Source: Cryptomeria japonica
Lineage: Eukaryota > Streptophyta > Pinopsida > Cupressales > Cupressaceae
Length of the DNA: 64,000 nt
Assembly: GCF_030272615.1 (NCBI RefSeq)
Contig: NC_081414.1
Coordinates: 309,751,164 to 309,815,163, forward strand
Reading direction: 5' to 3'
Shown here piece by piece: positions 1 to 12,753 of this stretch. The notes beneath the pieces were generated by a model. That model had not been told where the DNA came from and made no database searches. It saw only the letters and a list, made by a program, of their open reading frames with translations. The position numbers and the translations under genes are program-made. Every line of letters starts with the position of its first letter. Within the stretch, counting starts at the first letter, position 1.

Positions 1-340
1 ATATTAAATTGCACATTCCTTCTATTTTCAGCAATCTCAGAGATTAGATTTTATCTTGTACACAATTCTCATTTTAAGAATATATTTTTAACTGCAACTC
101 TGCCCAACATTTACTTATGTTTATGTGTGTTGCTCACACTAGAAAATCTTATCTGATACGCATGCTCTTGCTGCATTGACCAATCAAAAATATTTTATTG
201 TCCACCTAATATTTACCTGTCACTTAGCCACTTGGTGAATTGTGGGACCCATTAACAAAAACCTCATCTCACAAAGGGTCCATGCATGGAAGAAAAATCC
301 ACATTGGATTCGCGGGTTGTGCAAATATGTTCCACAAATC
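1..340. other. No recognisable gene
   Basis: AT-rich sequence in which I see no coding frame, repeat or RNA gene. The open frame that begins at 286 continues into the hairpin repeats to the right and has no recognisable domain. Confidence 0.5.
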
Positions 341-1400
341 ATATAACATGTGTGTTATACGCGTCGCGAATTAGAAACTCTTCCTTCGTGGGGTTTGGCA
401 GGATAATGCACCTTCTACCATTTTTCTTATCCCATGTCATTTCCTCTAAAACCTTCTTACCCATGCAGGCTAGCGAGATCCATCTATTCCCTTTGGTATT
501 TTTACCCTGTACGACCATGTCTCTCCAAGTTTGCATGACGCGGGGTAACGGGGTGCCTTATTTACCTTTGTTTATTATCACCCCACAAGGTTATCTTACA
601 ATGAATAACATGTCACGGTATAACGAGGTTCATTGTTTTCTTTACTTAAGTGTTATCCCATAAGGTTATCTAACAATGAATAACATGTTGCGGGATAATG
701 AGATTCACTGTTTGCTTCACTTAAGTGTTATCCCGCAAGGTTATCTAATAGAAAATAACATGCCACGGGATAAGCCGAATAGCATAACCTGTGTGTTATT
801 GACATCTTCGTCCCACTTTAGCGACTAGCTCACAAAGTTTTTGCCTTAGGTGTTTCGTGTTTCGGGATAGTGGGAAGATTAACTTGTCAAGTTATTGACC
901 TCAACCACCACACTTCAGTGTTATCCCACATGATCACTTATCTTCAACTGTTCATGATGTGGGATAGAAGAGGCCGCATAACCGTCGTGTTATTGACATC
1001 CCCGACTTAGTTTACCCTTACCCCATAGGGAATTTTGTTGCTGGTCCAAATTGCTACGGGATGGCGAAGGAGCATAACCATCGTGTTATTGACTTTTGAT
1101 AGGCCAACACAACTAGCCTATCATGTTATTGACAACTTAGTCACTTTTTGTAGCTTTGTAGATAGCAATAATGTGTGTTATTGACAATTGTGACTGATAC
1201 TCACTATAACTTCATGCAACTAACATAGCGTGTTATACACAACTACACCTATTTTTTCCAAAAACCATATTTCATAATTCCTTTCCAACACAATTGCATG
1301 TGTCCTCCTTGTCCATTTTTATGCCCCAATGAGACATTCCATGCATTCCTCCTATATCTCCTTGTGCGTATAACACAGTGTGTTACATGATGCTACAACA
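341..1400. repeat. Field of short ATAAC...GTTAT hairpins with a 75-bp tandem repeat
   Basis: Short inverted repeats of the form ATAAC, 5-7 bases, GTTAT recur near 343, 781, 977, 1073, 1165, 1222 and 1378, often followed by TGAC. Between about 576 and 780 a 75-bp unit is repeated three times; the shared AAGGTTATCT falls at 587, 662 and 737. The later units also pair TTATCCCG with CGGGATAA across the unit. No coding frame explains the pattern. It may be a satellite or the structured part of a retroelement. Confidence 0.7.
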
Positions 1401-1506
1401 ACACTTTTGCCAACATGTTAATCTGATTTATCCATTGTATCTTGTCTGATCTATCCACTGCATCTTCTCAATTGTTGACATCAATAGAAATCTAATGCCA
1501 ACAAGT

Positions 1507-1860
1507 GTATGGCGGGTTTATGAACCCACCTTACACCGTATTTTCTACCACATGTATGGCGGGTTTATGAACCCACCTTACACCATATTTTCTACCACAT
1601 GTATGGCGGGTTTATAAACCTACCTTACACTTTGTTTCATTCATATAGGTGTGTGATAGACTTATAAGTCCAACTTACACCTGGTTTTGGTTTTCCTCCA
1701 TCAAGTATAGTTTGGACTTATAGGTTCGACCTACACCTAATTTCAAACTTTTCCGAGGTATATTTCCGGGTTATGAGCCCAAAGTACACTTGAGAACCAC
1801 ACTTTGTCAAAAGTGTAATTCGGGCTTATGAACTGGAATTACACCAATTGCACACACATA
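1507..1860. repeat. 47-bp hairpin tandem array with diverged copies
   Basis: Near-identical 47-bp units start at 1507, 1554 and 1601, each with an imperfect palindrome (GGCGGGTTTATGAACCCACC). At least four more diverged copies continue to about 1860 at roughly 50-bp spacing, recognisable by a rotated stem such as GACTTATAAGTC, GGGTTATGAGCCC or GGGCTTATGAACT and a TTACAC tail. The copies have exchanged stem bases while often keeping pairing. Confidence 0.75.
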
Positions 1861-2216
1861 AATCAGTGTCATAGACGTGATTTACACTTGTTCTACCATG
1901 ATACAATGAGAGATTTTGTAACCCTAATGATACCAAATTTGGCATATGTAATGCATGATCCTATTCAGTGCAAATGATCGAGATGATTGATGAATTATTC
2001 CTTACAAATGTTGATGCTTTCCCAATGCTACAGTTCTATTCAAATGTGAGAAGCTTCTCCAAGGAAAAGACAATGAAGTTCAAGAAGTAAGAGTCTTATT
2101 CATTCTTCCGCTCATCCTAAGTGGTGGCAAATATTGCAAACACCAAATGATTCTGAAATACAGGCTACCTATCTACAATATGAAGGTTTTCTAAAGAAGG
2201 ATGATCATAATAAAGA
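1861..2216. other. Unassigned spacer
   Basis: AT-rich sequence between the hairpin array and the putative LTR. No domain or repeat is recognised. Confidence 0.4.
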
Positions 2217-3370
2217 TGTGTCTCTAGACACTTAGTCATTTTTATGTATCTCCAGTGCAATGGAATTTTGTAATTTCAATCGGCACTTCAAGTGTCATTT
2301 TGTAAAAATCTATCGACACCTCAAGTGTCATTCTATATATGCACTAGTACACATGTAGGACTGCACGTGTCCTAAGTCAAATAGGACTCCACCTTTGACT
2401 TGGTCATAAATTAATTGTAACTTTCCTATTTTCATGTTGCACCCCTCTTCTATATATATGAGGGTTATTATTGTAATAAAGATCTTTTTTCCATCTTTGT
2501 TTATGCAACAAAACTCTACCAAAGTAAAGAGAAGATTGAGACTTGGTGTTCATTTTGTAAATTTTCAATTCAATCAGAAAGAGAGAAGCTTGGTATTCAG
2601 ACTTTGTTTTGAGTACAATATTTTATGAGGTATGAATGTACTTGTGTCATTGGTATCATATGTTCTTGAATGATTAAATTTGGATATAGTTATTGGTGTT
2701 GAATATTAAAGAGTTTTTGAGTCTTTACAAGTAATCTTTGAGTTACATTGAAAATTCAAGAATTAAAAATTAGCCGAGAGAAAGTTGCTTTAACTTTGAG
2801 CTTTTACAAGTTATCTCTAGAGCTTGTATTTTAAAGATAAAAAGTAGAGTCTTTGTCCTATACGGTTTATCTGGTTAGAGCAGAATATCTTTTAATATAT
2901 TTGTGAGTATTTGAGTTGACAATAAATTTGGGTTACAATGGTTGATAGGAGTTTTAGTGCGAAAAATAATTTTTGAGTTCTTGAGCGTATGTAATTCCTA
3001 TCCCTAGGTCATTTTCAAAAAAGGGGAAGTAATGGAAGACTTTGTTCTTTCATGGACACTTTACTTCCCAGGTAGATTAGTTTAATATTACTGCAAGTTT
3101 TCAAGTTTTCAAGCTAAGGGAAAAAACCATTCTCATAAGAGAATTAGATGTAACTGGTTCTGAAAGAAGAGAACTAAGTTGTTATTGTACCTTGGATTAG
3201 TGTAAAGTTAGGTGATAGGTAAAATATAAAGTAATATCAGTAGAAAGGTGGAGCCTTCCCTTATAATTAGGAAGGTTTATATCTTTCCTTCTCAGAGATA
3301 TCATCCCATGTGTTGTCGTGAAACACATATTTTGTGAATCTTTATCAGTTTACAAAATTTTTACCTAACA
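2217..3370 (+). repeat. Probable gypsy 5' LTR
   Basis: The right boundary is well supported: the sequence ends CCTAACA, directly followed by a primer-binding-site-like segment. A TATA-like stretch (TCTATATATATGAGGG) at about 2448-2463 would be the LTR promoter. The left end is proposed at TGTGTC (2217) but is uncertain, because no matching 3' LTR is visible in the window. Confidence 0.5.
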
Positions 3371-3375
3371 AATTT

Positions 3376-3396
3376 TTGGCGACTCTGTTGGGGATA
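3376..3396 (+). other. Primer-binding site (gypsy type)
   Basis: TTGGCGACTCTGTTGGGG follows the LTR end after a few T residues. This form is common just inside the 5' LTR of plant Ty3/gypsy elements, where a host tRNA primes minus-strand synthesis. It differs from the site at 22,456 that goes with the LTR family downstream of the 5.2-8.1 kb pol. Confidence 0.65.
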
Positions 3397-3503
3397 CGAT
3401 ACACATCCAAAGGCCTCATGCTTTTGGTTGAAGTATAATAGTATTCTATTCATTATAATTTATGTTCTTGTAATTTATCAAGCTTTCACAAAGGACATGT
3501 AAA

Positions 3504-5240
3504 ATGGCTACCCAAGGTCTTTTGGGGCACGCTTTTGGTCCATTGAATCTAACTCCACCTCTTCATGCTCTTCCTGATGGCTCATGGAAGAATTTCCCCA
3601 AGTTCTATGGGAATGGCACACAACATCCATATGAACATCTTGTTGCCTTTTACATTGCATGTAGTATTATCAGAGTTGAACATGAAGATGCTTCAGTGAG
3701 GTTATTCATTGATACATTACAAGGTCTTACTACTGACTAGTTATACCATCTTGCACCACAAACCATCGATAATTGGAAAACACTCAAAACATAATTTGAA
3801 GAGAGGTACAAGCCTATAGAAGATGATCATGCATTATTAGCATGATTTAATCAAATAAAAAAAGAGCTACATGAACCAATGCGGGAGTTTGTGGCTAAAT
3901 TTAACAAAGCTATCTAATAGAATGCCAATGGTGGCTCAATCCACTGCTGAAAATTTGAAGTGCTTCTTCATCACTGCTCAATTGCCTAAGGTGAGTTTCT
4001 TGTTAAGAAGGGCAGTTCTAAGAGACCTTGCAACTGCACAAACCTTAGTGATTGCTATTGAAGATGATCTTATCCTTGTGACTAAGATAAAGATAGAGCC
4101 AAATGGGTTCAAATAAAATTCTCCTTTGAAATAATCATCTACTGAGAGAACAAATCCCATGGTGCAAAGGCTGTCTAATGAGTTGCTTGCCCTCAAAAAG
4201 CAAATAGCTCAAGGTGCATTCTCTTTCTCTTCCAGAGATATCCCAAGGACTTATCCAAATATTGCTTCTAATTATGATGCAAGGAATTCAAACAAGCTTT
4301 CACCACCATCATAAATGATTGTACTTGAAGCATCACCAATGAATGCAACAGTGGGGAATTCTAAATCTGAACAAAGTGATCTTGTTAATCTCTTCCAAGA
4401 GGAGGAAGTGAACATAGCTGACGACTCTCATATCTGGTTTATTTAGTACCAAAAATTTATTGAACAAAAAGAAAAGACCATGCTAGAAACCATGGGGAAT
4501 ACACAACAAGAGGTTGAAGGCCAATTTTCAAAGGTGTTGGTGAAGGAAGATCATTACATCATGAGATTGGAAAAGATGGACATGCATGTTCAGGTACCAT
4601 TCAAGTTGAATAAAATGAGAAGAATGCATCTATATTTCAAGGTCATGAAATTTGACATAATGTGCATGCAGAAGATATAGGGAACTTGATGATGACCTTT
4701 TCACAAGCATAACAGAGAAGTTTTGCTCAAGTCTTGATGGCAATTCCCCGAAAGATGAAGTTTGTGAACAAGATGATAAAGCAAGTTGTGCAACCATTAT
4801 TTTACTTGGATCGCTTGAGGAAACTCATTCCACTCAACATGAGGTTGTCGTTGATGAATCCATTGCTAAAGGCATAGTAGGCAAGAAGAGCTCAGAGTAC
4901 GTCCTATCAAGGGGATGTCCTATAAGACATCTAGCTTGGTTTGAAGCTAACAAGACATCAAAGGCCGCACTTGTTCTTGAACATGAAGATACAATTGAAA
5001 GCAAGGTTAAACATGCATTTTTAGTTGATCAAGAGCATTCTTGGTTCATTGATTCACTTTGGAAGAGCAATGCATATAACCCATTAGAGGCGACAAGTGT
5101 GTTTGTTCATTTCTTCCAAGAAGCAATGCATCATCTCATGCTACTATTGTTCATGCTTCATCTACACCTAGCAGTCTATAATCATGTCAAGCATGGCACC
5201 TTGCTAAAGAAAGGGGGCTACTTTGGAGTACCAACTACTA
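3504..5240 (+). pseudogene. Degenerate Ty3/gypsy gag
   Basis: The frame opens at ATG 3504 with about 78 residues of a retrotransposon gag N-terminus (fpKFyGNG..hPyEHLvaFyiaC.....HEDasvRLF pattern). It is then broken by a TAG at 3738 and further stops; gag-like segments such as FEERYKP and FVAKFNKAI continue to about 4,120. The part from 4,140 to 5,240 is partly open and lysine/glutamate rich. I see no CCHC knuckle and no aspartic-protease motif in it. The capsid-like protein would have packaged element RNA. It may belong to a different element from the pol that follows, because its primer site and LTR do not match that pol's 3' LTR. Confidence 0.65.
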
Positions 5241-5249
5241 TGGAGATAG

Positions 5250-8140
5250 TAGGGATTTAGAGACCCATTTCCCTATGTATAATCTCAGCTATACACTTGA
5301 AAAGGTGTATGCATTGGGGATATCAAATGTTTGTTGTCATAGTGAATGATATAGATGAGGATGAGAGTCAAGAGGTTTCCTTTGATATTCATCCTATTCT
5401 CTGAGAGTTTGAAAATGTTTTTTGAAGGAGATTCTAGGAATGCCACCTAAGCATGGCATTAATTTTTTGATTGATCTTGTACCTATAATTTTGGCTATTT
5501 CTAAGGCAGCTTATTGCATGACCACTTAAGAGTTGAGTGACCTTCATTTGCAGTAGGAAGAATTGTTGGCTAAGGGGTTGATTCGTCCTAGAGTTTCTCT
5601 GCGAGGAGAACCTATTATTTTTTTTAAGAAGGACAAATCCCTTCATTTGTGCATTGATTACTAGTAGTTGAATAAGGTTATGGTGAAGAAACGATATCCT
5701 TTACCAAGGATAGATGATATTTTTTATTAGATCAAAGGAGATAAGGTGTTTTCAAAGATTGGCCTTAAGTCAAAGTATCATCAACTTCACATTCGTGATG
5801 ATGAGATTCATCGAACAAATTTTTATACCCATTATGGACACTATGAGTTCACAGTTATTCCATTTGGTTGACTAAATCTCCATCGGTTTTCATGAGTTTG
5901 ATTAATGAGGTGTTCAACAAGTACCTTGACCAATTTATTCTAGTGTTTCTCAATGATATTTTGATTTATTCAAGAACTATGGAGGAACATGAGGAGCACT
6001 TGCACTAGGTGTTATAGTGTCTTCGTGATAATTAGTTGTATGCTAGTTTGGCTAAGTGTGAGTTTTTCTAGATAGAAGTGAAGTATCTAGGGCATGTTAT
6101 CTCTAGTGAGGGTATTGCAGTGGATCCAACTAAGATTCGGGTTGTTGTGGAGTGGCCAAAACTGACTAATGTATCAAAGGTTCACAATTTTAAGGGTTTG
6201 GTTGGATATTATAAATCCTTTGTGAAGGATTTTTCAAGAATAGCTCATCCTATTACTTATATTTAGAGGAAAGGGAAGAATTTTGAGTGGACAAAGCAGT
6301 CTAAGAAAGAATTTCAGACTCTTAAGGAACGTTTGATCAAAACTCCTATTTTGGCAGTTCCTGATCCAGCAAATGATTTTGGGGTTTGTACCGATACTTC
6401 CTTGGAGGATATGGGGGTAGTTATTATGTAGGATGGACATGTGATAGCCTATAAGTCTCATAAAATCAAGGATCATGAATTGAACTACCCAACCCATGAT
6501 TTCGAGTTAGTAATGGTCATCCATGTTTTTATGCATCAAAGACATTTTATTTTGGGTCATTAGTTGGAGTTGTATACCATTCTTCATAGTTTGCAATACA
6601 TCATCTCTCAACCAAACCTGAATGCTAGGCAACGAAATTGGATGGAGTTACTGTGCAAGTATGATTTTGATGTTCATTATATTTAGGGAAAGGAGAATGT
6701 GGTAATAGATGCCTTGAATAGGAGATGTGAGATATTTTTGTTGACTCTTGGTGTTGATAAATACAGAGTAAGATTCTTGAGGCGCTTCCTTTGGATCCTT
6801 AGTATCAAGAAGTGAAAGAAAAGGCAGAGTCAGAACAACCTTTAGAGTGTTGATATGATGGTTATTCATTCGAGGTAGATGATCTTTGCAACATCTTGGA
6901 CATATTTATGTTTCTCCCATGGAGGGTCTTCATAGTTTGACTATGATGGAGGCTCATCGTGCACTCGATTTTGCACACCCCAGTGTGAAGAAAATGCACG
7001 TGAATCTCAGACAGTTGTATCATTGGTCCGACATGAAGCGAGATATTGTAAATTTTATAGCTAGATGTTTGGAGTGTCATAGGGTTAAAGTGGAGCATCA
7101 ACATCTCATAGGACTTTTACAATCTAATATTTTTCCAAAATGCAAATGGGACATTATATCTATGGATTCCATTGTTGGATTACTGTTCTCTTCATACATA
7201 CATGATGCCATTATGGTTATTGTGGGTAGATTGAATAAAGTGACACATTTTTCTCCCATGAGATCATCCCATACAACAACTTCTATAGCACAAGTTTTTA
7301 TGAGGGACATTGTGCGATTGAATGGGATTCCCTATAAGATCATTTCAGATTGAGATCTAGTATTTACTTTGCATTATGGACATCTCTTCAGCATGCTTTG
7401 GGAGCTTAGTTTAATTTCAGTTTGACATACCACCCCAAGACTAAAAAACATACAAAGCGAGTGAATCAGGTGTTAGAGGATATGCTTCAAATGTATGTGA
7501 TGGATTAGTAGTCTCATTGGGAGGAATATCTATATCTTGTTGAGTTTGCATATAATAATGGGTATCACAATTAGATTGGTATGTTACCTTTCCAAGATTT
7601 ATATAGTCATATGTGTCATACTCCATTGAGTTGGGATCTTTTAGAGGATCAAGTTTTTTTGGGTCCTGAGATGCTTCAAGACATGGAGCAACAGGTTTTC
7701 CGCCTTCGAGAGCATTTGATTACAACACAAGATCATCAAAAGTTGTATGCATATGTTCGTAGAGTGGATCATTTTGCTAGACCTTTTAAGATTCTTGAGA
7801 GGATTGGTCTTGTTGCCTACTAACTAACTTTTCCACTGATTATATCCTACATCCATGATGTGCTTCATGTTTCAGTGCTTAAACAATATATTCCAGATGT
7901 GAAACATGTTCTTGATTGGAATGCTTTGCAGGTTGAGGATAGGCAACTTTCTTTGGATCTCATAGACATTCTTCAGCATCACAAGATGACCCTCAAGGGT
8001 TGGGACATAGAGCAGGTAAGGGTCCAATGGGATTCAAATGATGATACTTTAGCTACTTGGGAGGATGCAAAGGAGATGAGAGAGTTGCACCCCTTCTTGT
8101 TTGTAGCTTCTAGGAGTAAGCCTAGTTTTAGGGGGAAGGA
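5250..8140 (+). pseudogene. Degenerate chromovirus pol: RT, RNase H, integrase, chromodomain
   Basis: Conserved blocks appear in order. RT: pattern YPLPRIDD near 5,700, then YGHYEF, then the catalytic box near 5,945, which reads FLND instead of the usual FxDD. RNase H: CTDTSLEDMG near 6,390 and NARQ.NWMELLCKYDF near 6,620-6,670. Integrase: zinc region HPSVKKMH..CLEC near 6,980-7,080, then SMDSIVGL and an IISD box near 7,345; the expected catalytic Glu before RVNQ is Lys near 7,455. A chromodomain (KGWDIEQVRVQW....ATWEDA) near 7,995-8,070 marks the chromovirus branch. The frame is broken by many TAG/TAA codons and frameshifts, and about 40 residues are missing before the RPFKILERIG segment near 7,785. 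The element is dead. Confidence 0.9.
8126..8140 (+). other. Polypurine tract
   Basis: AGGGGGAAGGA lies immediately before the TG that starts the long 3' LTR. In LTR elements this purine run primes plus-strand DNA, so it fixes the LTR boundary at 8,141. Confidence 0.65.
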
Positions 8141-8228
8141 TGGAGTACCCCTCCATTCTTTTCTTTATATACTTATTACTTTGACTTGTTAGACTATGTT
8201 TGACTCATTATGTATGGTTTATTTCGTT

Positions 8229-8266
<38 letters not shown>

Positions 8267-11200
8267 GATACATTCATGTGATCCATGTTATTGGACTATT
8301 TTATGATGCTTATATGTTTTAGGACATGATTACTATTATACTTTGTTTGAGATGGACATATTAATGTTAGTGATGGTATAATTAGGACTTGGAATATATA
8401 TTGGTGATTTATTATGATGCTTTATGTGATGTTAATCTATGATTAGATGTTATTATTTAGATTTGATGATTGATTGTGATGATATTGATGCTTATGAATT
8501 TTATGTGTAGAATAAATATTTATTGTATTGTTTGCTTCGATATTAGGGTGAAAGGAATGATTTTGTGTTACTCATTTATGAGCTTCATATGACATCATGA
8601 TTTCCTTTCACTATATATATATATATTTAATTACTTAATCATTTAATCAATTAACTATTCCCCCTTTATATTAATTAAATGATTTTTTATTATTTAATTA
8701 AATTCAATTTCCATATTCCCCTAATTAAATAATTTCCTTAAATTATTTAATTAGCTAACTATGTCTTCCAAATTAAATAAATTTCTCAAATTTATTTAAT
8801 TTAATTTTTTCTCAGTTCAAAAATTTTAAAATTCCTAAATTGTAATTTCCAGCTAATTTTATTTCATGTGCATGTCATTTAATATTTTTGAAAATCTAAA
8901 TTCAATCTTAAATGTAAATTCATGTCAAATTCCTACTACACATGCCTAGTTTCTAACTGACACTAACTTCGAGTTCAACTATCAATCAACCGTATTCTAA
9001 CTAATCTATAACTCTCAATCACCTTCTTTAACTCCTAATTAGCTTTTTCAAATAGATCAATCTAATCAGTTATCTCCCCAATCTATTCAATTCACTGATC
9101 AATCAAGACAGTCATCTCTCAATCAATTCAATCATGTAGCCAGTTCTCATCGTAATCATCTTCAATCCATTTTGTCTCAATTAATCTCAACCGTTGATCA
9201 AATCAGTTTGCATATCAATTTCGACCGTTTGAATTTCTTTTCAAAATCTATAAATTCACCATCAATCTCCCATTTTCAGCAACCACCATCTTCAAAATTC
9301 TTGTGCTAACATTCTATAGGTTTTCAAGCATGACTTTGAGAGCCAACATTCCACGAGGAGGGGAAGAGCAATAGGAGACTCGATGCTCGTGATCAACAAT
9401 GAATTGTGTTTAGTTGATTAATTTTTATTGTTGATTTCAATGTTTCTCTTATTGTTTGTATTTCAGAGTCTGTTAATTAGATAGGTTTGGTGGTTGCCTA
9501 TTGGATTTCTGATTAACGATGATGATTTCAAGCATACAACACACACATATATGTTTGTATGCAAAATATTTTGTGCAAGTTGCAGGTACTAGGCATCAAC
9601 TCCACCTGGTCCCACGGGTCTGAGCATTCCATTAAATCCCAATGGTGATATAGCAGATATTACAAGGCCCGAAATGTATCTAGCCCTAGCCATTGTCCTA
9701 ATCTAGGGACAATTATCTAGTCTTTGTTTTTATCCTGTTAGATTTGTCATATAAACAATATCTAATCACTTTGTGTTCAATGGTAAGTCTTGTTTTGATA
9801 TTGGTATTATTTTATGATTTACTTGAGTGTGAGGGATTTTTTGTCATCTTAATTATTAATATTAATTATAGCCTAAGTGTTATAAATTTAATTAATAATT
9901 AATTATTGTTTATTGTTGTGTTTTCAATTTAATGAATATATTCCTATTATGGGATATTATTTATTAAGCGAGTTATTATTGTGCATGTTATTATGGAAAA
10001 TTATATTCTATTGTGGAACTAATTGTTCTATTTTAATTTTATTTTTGTGGTGGAGAATTATATTTTTAGTTGGAAACAATTGTGTATTCTTTGCATGTTT
10101 TTTTGAGTGAGAGTTAATTATTTTTAGAGAATTTTTAATTGGTGTTTTAATATTTAAATATTATTGTTTTTTTATTTTATGAGGTTTTTTAATTTAAAAA
10201 TTAATTTAATATTGATTTAATGTTTTATAGGTGATATTTTTATGATTTTCGAACTAGGTTTTTTCTTTTCTCTGTGTGCATGATTTTGTGAAGATTTATT
10301 TAGGTTATAATTTAGTTTTATTTATAATTCTTATGAGAGTTTTATTTTTACGATTCTTTTCACCAAGTTTTGAAAGAAGAAGAATTATTGCAAATTGTGG
10401 GGAATTTTGAATGAGAATTTACGATTGCGAGTTTTGGAGAAGGATTTTGCAGTTTCTTTGTATTGAATTAAAGGATTGTTTTGTGAGTTTGCTTGGAGCT
10501 TGGATTGGATTCCTTTGGGCTTGTTTGATAGAATTTTGTTGTTATTTTGAGAGGATTCACTTTCAAAGTGTCGTCTACAAATTATCTCTTTTTCTCCTAT
10601 CTTTCTTCATAGGTTTCCAAGTAGTTTACTATCTCCTGGTTTTGATTTTAGTTTTATTTGCAGTTTTGTTTAAGATTTATTATAAGGGGGATTTGGGAAT
10701 GTTGTTTTGATTATATCTATTCTTAAAAATAGTTCTATATTCATGTTTTGAAAAGATTGCAATATGCATAATTCAAGTGTGGGAATTGATTGTTTCAATT
10801 GATTAGTTTTGCTTTATGTTTGATTGAAAACCCTGTATGAATTCATATGTCTAGTTTTTATAAGTTTTTGGGATGTAATTAGGCCTTTTTTGAATGGTTT
10901 TTTGTCAGATTTCAGTTTGGAGTCTATGTTTAGTTTATCTTAATTTTTTTGCATTTCCGAGCAATTGCAAAGCTACAGAGCTCAACTACACAACTATAGA
11001 TCTCAATTGCATAGCTCTAGGGCTCAATTGTGCAGATCTTGATCCCAGTAGTGTAGATTCAAAGAGAAATTTCACAGGTCTTATGGGTTTGTTCCGGTTT
11101 TCTATTTTGGTTCAATTTGGTTTCCCGGTTAGTTCTAGAGGCTATAGGTGATCGTATATTTATCAATTTTAGTTTTTCGTGTTTGATTAGACTTAATTTG

Positions 11201-12753
11201 GATAGACTAGTGTTCATATGCCCTTTCCTACATTATATTCTAAAATGGAATAGTGATTTTGAGGTTATGATTTAGTTTCAGGACTTGACCTTGTGATTTG
11301 TCTTATTTGAAAATCGTGCAATCTATTCATGTATATGGATTTTTTATATTCCTTTTTGTATATTATATGTCTCACTATGTTTATTTTGAGCCATAGAGGA
11401 TAGGTTATCTAAGTGCATTAAGGAGGAGTCTCACTCTCTATGGGGGTCAAGGCCCAAAGTGGTAGCCAGGATAACCCATAAGAGAGTAGTTTAATAAGTG
11501 ATAATAATCATGAAACTTTGGGTTGGGTTTACACACTAATAAGATAATGTTTTGTGCCCCACTCATGACCTAGTGCACTCGTATAGATAGAGGATGAGAT
11601 TGGGAAGGTTTGTCCATTTGGAGAGACATTTGTAACTAGCATGATTGTACAATACCTTGTCTTCATGAAAGGATTGTATGGTTCCACATGAGTCATCAAA
11701 TGGGGGTCGGGGTTTGGAGAGGCTGCCAAGATAACCCATGTTGAGGCTATGTTATGACACTCTATCCTTCATTTATCCTATTATCCTATTGTGCCACATT
11801 TTATGTGGAAGTCTCTAGAAGTCCTTTGGTTGTTATCCTTACTTTCTTATCTTGTGTAGTGGTGTCTCGTGTATCTTGGTTGTGGTTTATGTTCAGTTCT
11901 TTTATCCCTAACCTTCTTGCTTGTTGTTTGGGGCCTTATGTCTATCTCCAGCACGGGGGTGGACTTTTGGGTTTCACATGGTCAAGTGGTAGTGTTTAGA
12001 ATCCAATGGGCTTTTGGAGATCTTGTTCATGTGCAGCTTGATGGATCTTACCTTGTATTCCAATGTTTTCACATTTAGATGCAGATTGTTCTACAATTGT
12101 AATATATTTGTTATGTATATTCTAAAAATTATGGAAAAGAATATGTAATAATATATTTGTACTTGTAATTGAAAGGATATTTTTAATTGGATACTCCAAG
12201 TGGAAATGATTGTAATTGGACTATTATGATAGATGTATTTTTATTAATGGATAACTTGTAAGTGAATGTACTCATGTGGATTATATGTATGTTCTTATTC
12301 TTGAGGAAGGTTATCATAAGAATCTTTCATTTGATGCTTTAAAATTAACTTAGCATAGGTCTTTATATGGTGAGTTAAATAATTAATGATTGGGAGTTTA
12401 TTTGATTAAGATAAGTCAATGTATCCTATTCAAGATGTATATGTGATTTGGAATAATGTAATGAAATTAAGCTATCTTCATATGATTAAAGTTTAGTAAT
12501 GTTTAATTCATGTTAGTAAGACTTGCTTAGTAGCAATGTTAGGGAACCCATAGAGGATTGTTATGAGATGTGATTAAGTCTTCTACTAAACATTATTATT
12601 ATTCATCTACGGAATGTAATAAATTTACTCAGTGTTGTATTGAGTTACAAGATGGTTGATGTATTATGTCTCCTTTTTTAAAAAAAAATTATTTGCTATG
12701 TGTTTTGGTTTAGTAGTTGTTATTCCTCTGGGGTTCCTTGGTGGGGCATTACA
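8141..12753 (+). repeat. Long 3' LTR of the chromovirus (LTR copy 1)
   Basis: It begins TGGAGTACCCCT after the purine tract and ends GGGGTTCCTTGGTGGGGCATTACA split at the terminal ACA, giving about 4.6 kb. Segments match a second plus-strand copy at 16,715-22,455: 9,590-9,725 with 17,645-17,800; about 10,960-11,050 with 20,870-21,020; 11,390-11,760 with 21,330-21,690; and the right end. It carries a (GT)n run at 8,230-8,264 and an AT-rich block of TTTAATTAAAT-like words at about 8,610-8,830. Its open frames (for example 9,913-10,110 and 10,411-10,710) are hydrophobic by composition and I do not regard them as genes. Confidence 0.75.
8230..8264. repeat. (GT)n microsatellite
   Basis: About 17 uninterrupted GT units, close to the start of LTR copy 1. 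Confidence 0.95.

Noticed and set aside
286-663. 125-codon open frame in the hairpin-repeat field
   Set aside because: It runs through the 75-bp tandem repeat and ATAAC hairpins and shows no domain. The openness follows from the repeat.
9913-10710. Two hydrophobic open frames that look like membrane proteins
   Set aside because: They lie inside LTR copy 1 in T-rich sequence, which gives Phe/Leu codons by composition. The homologous part of LTR copy 2 does not keep these frames.
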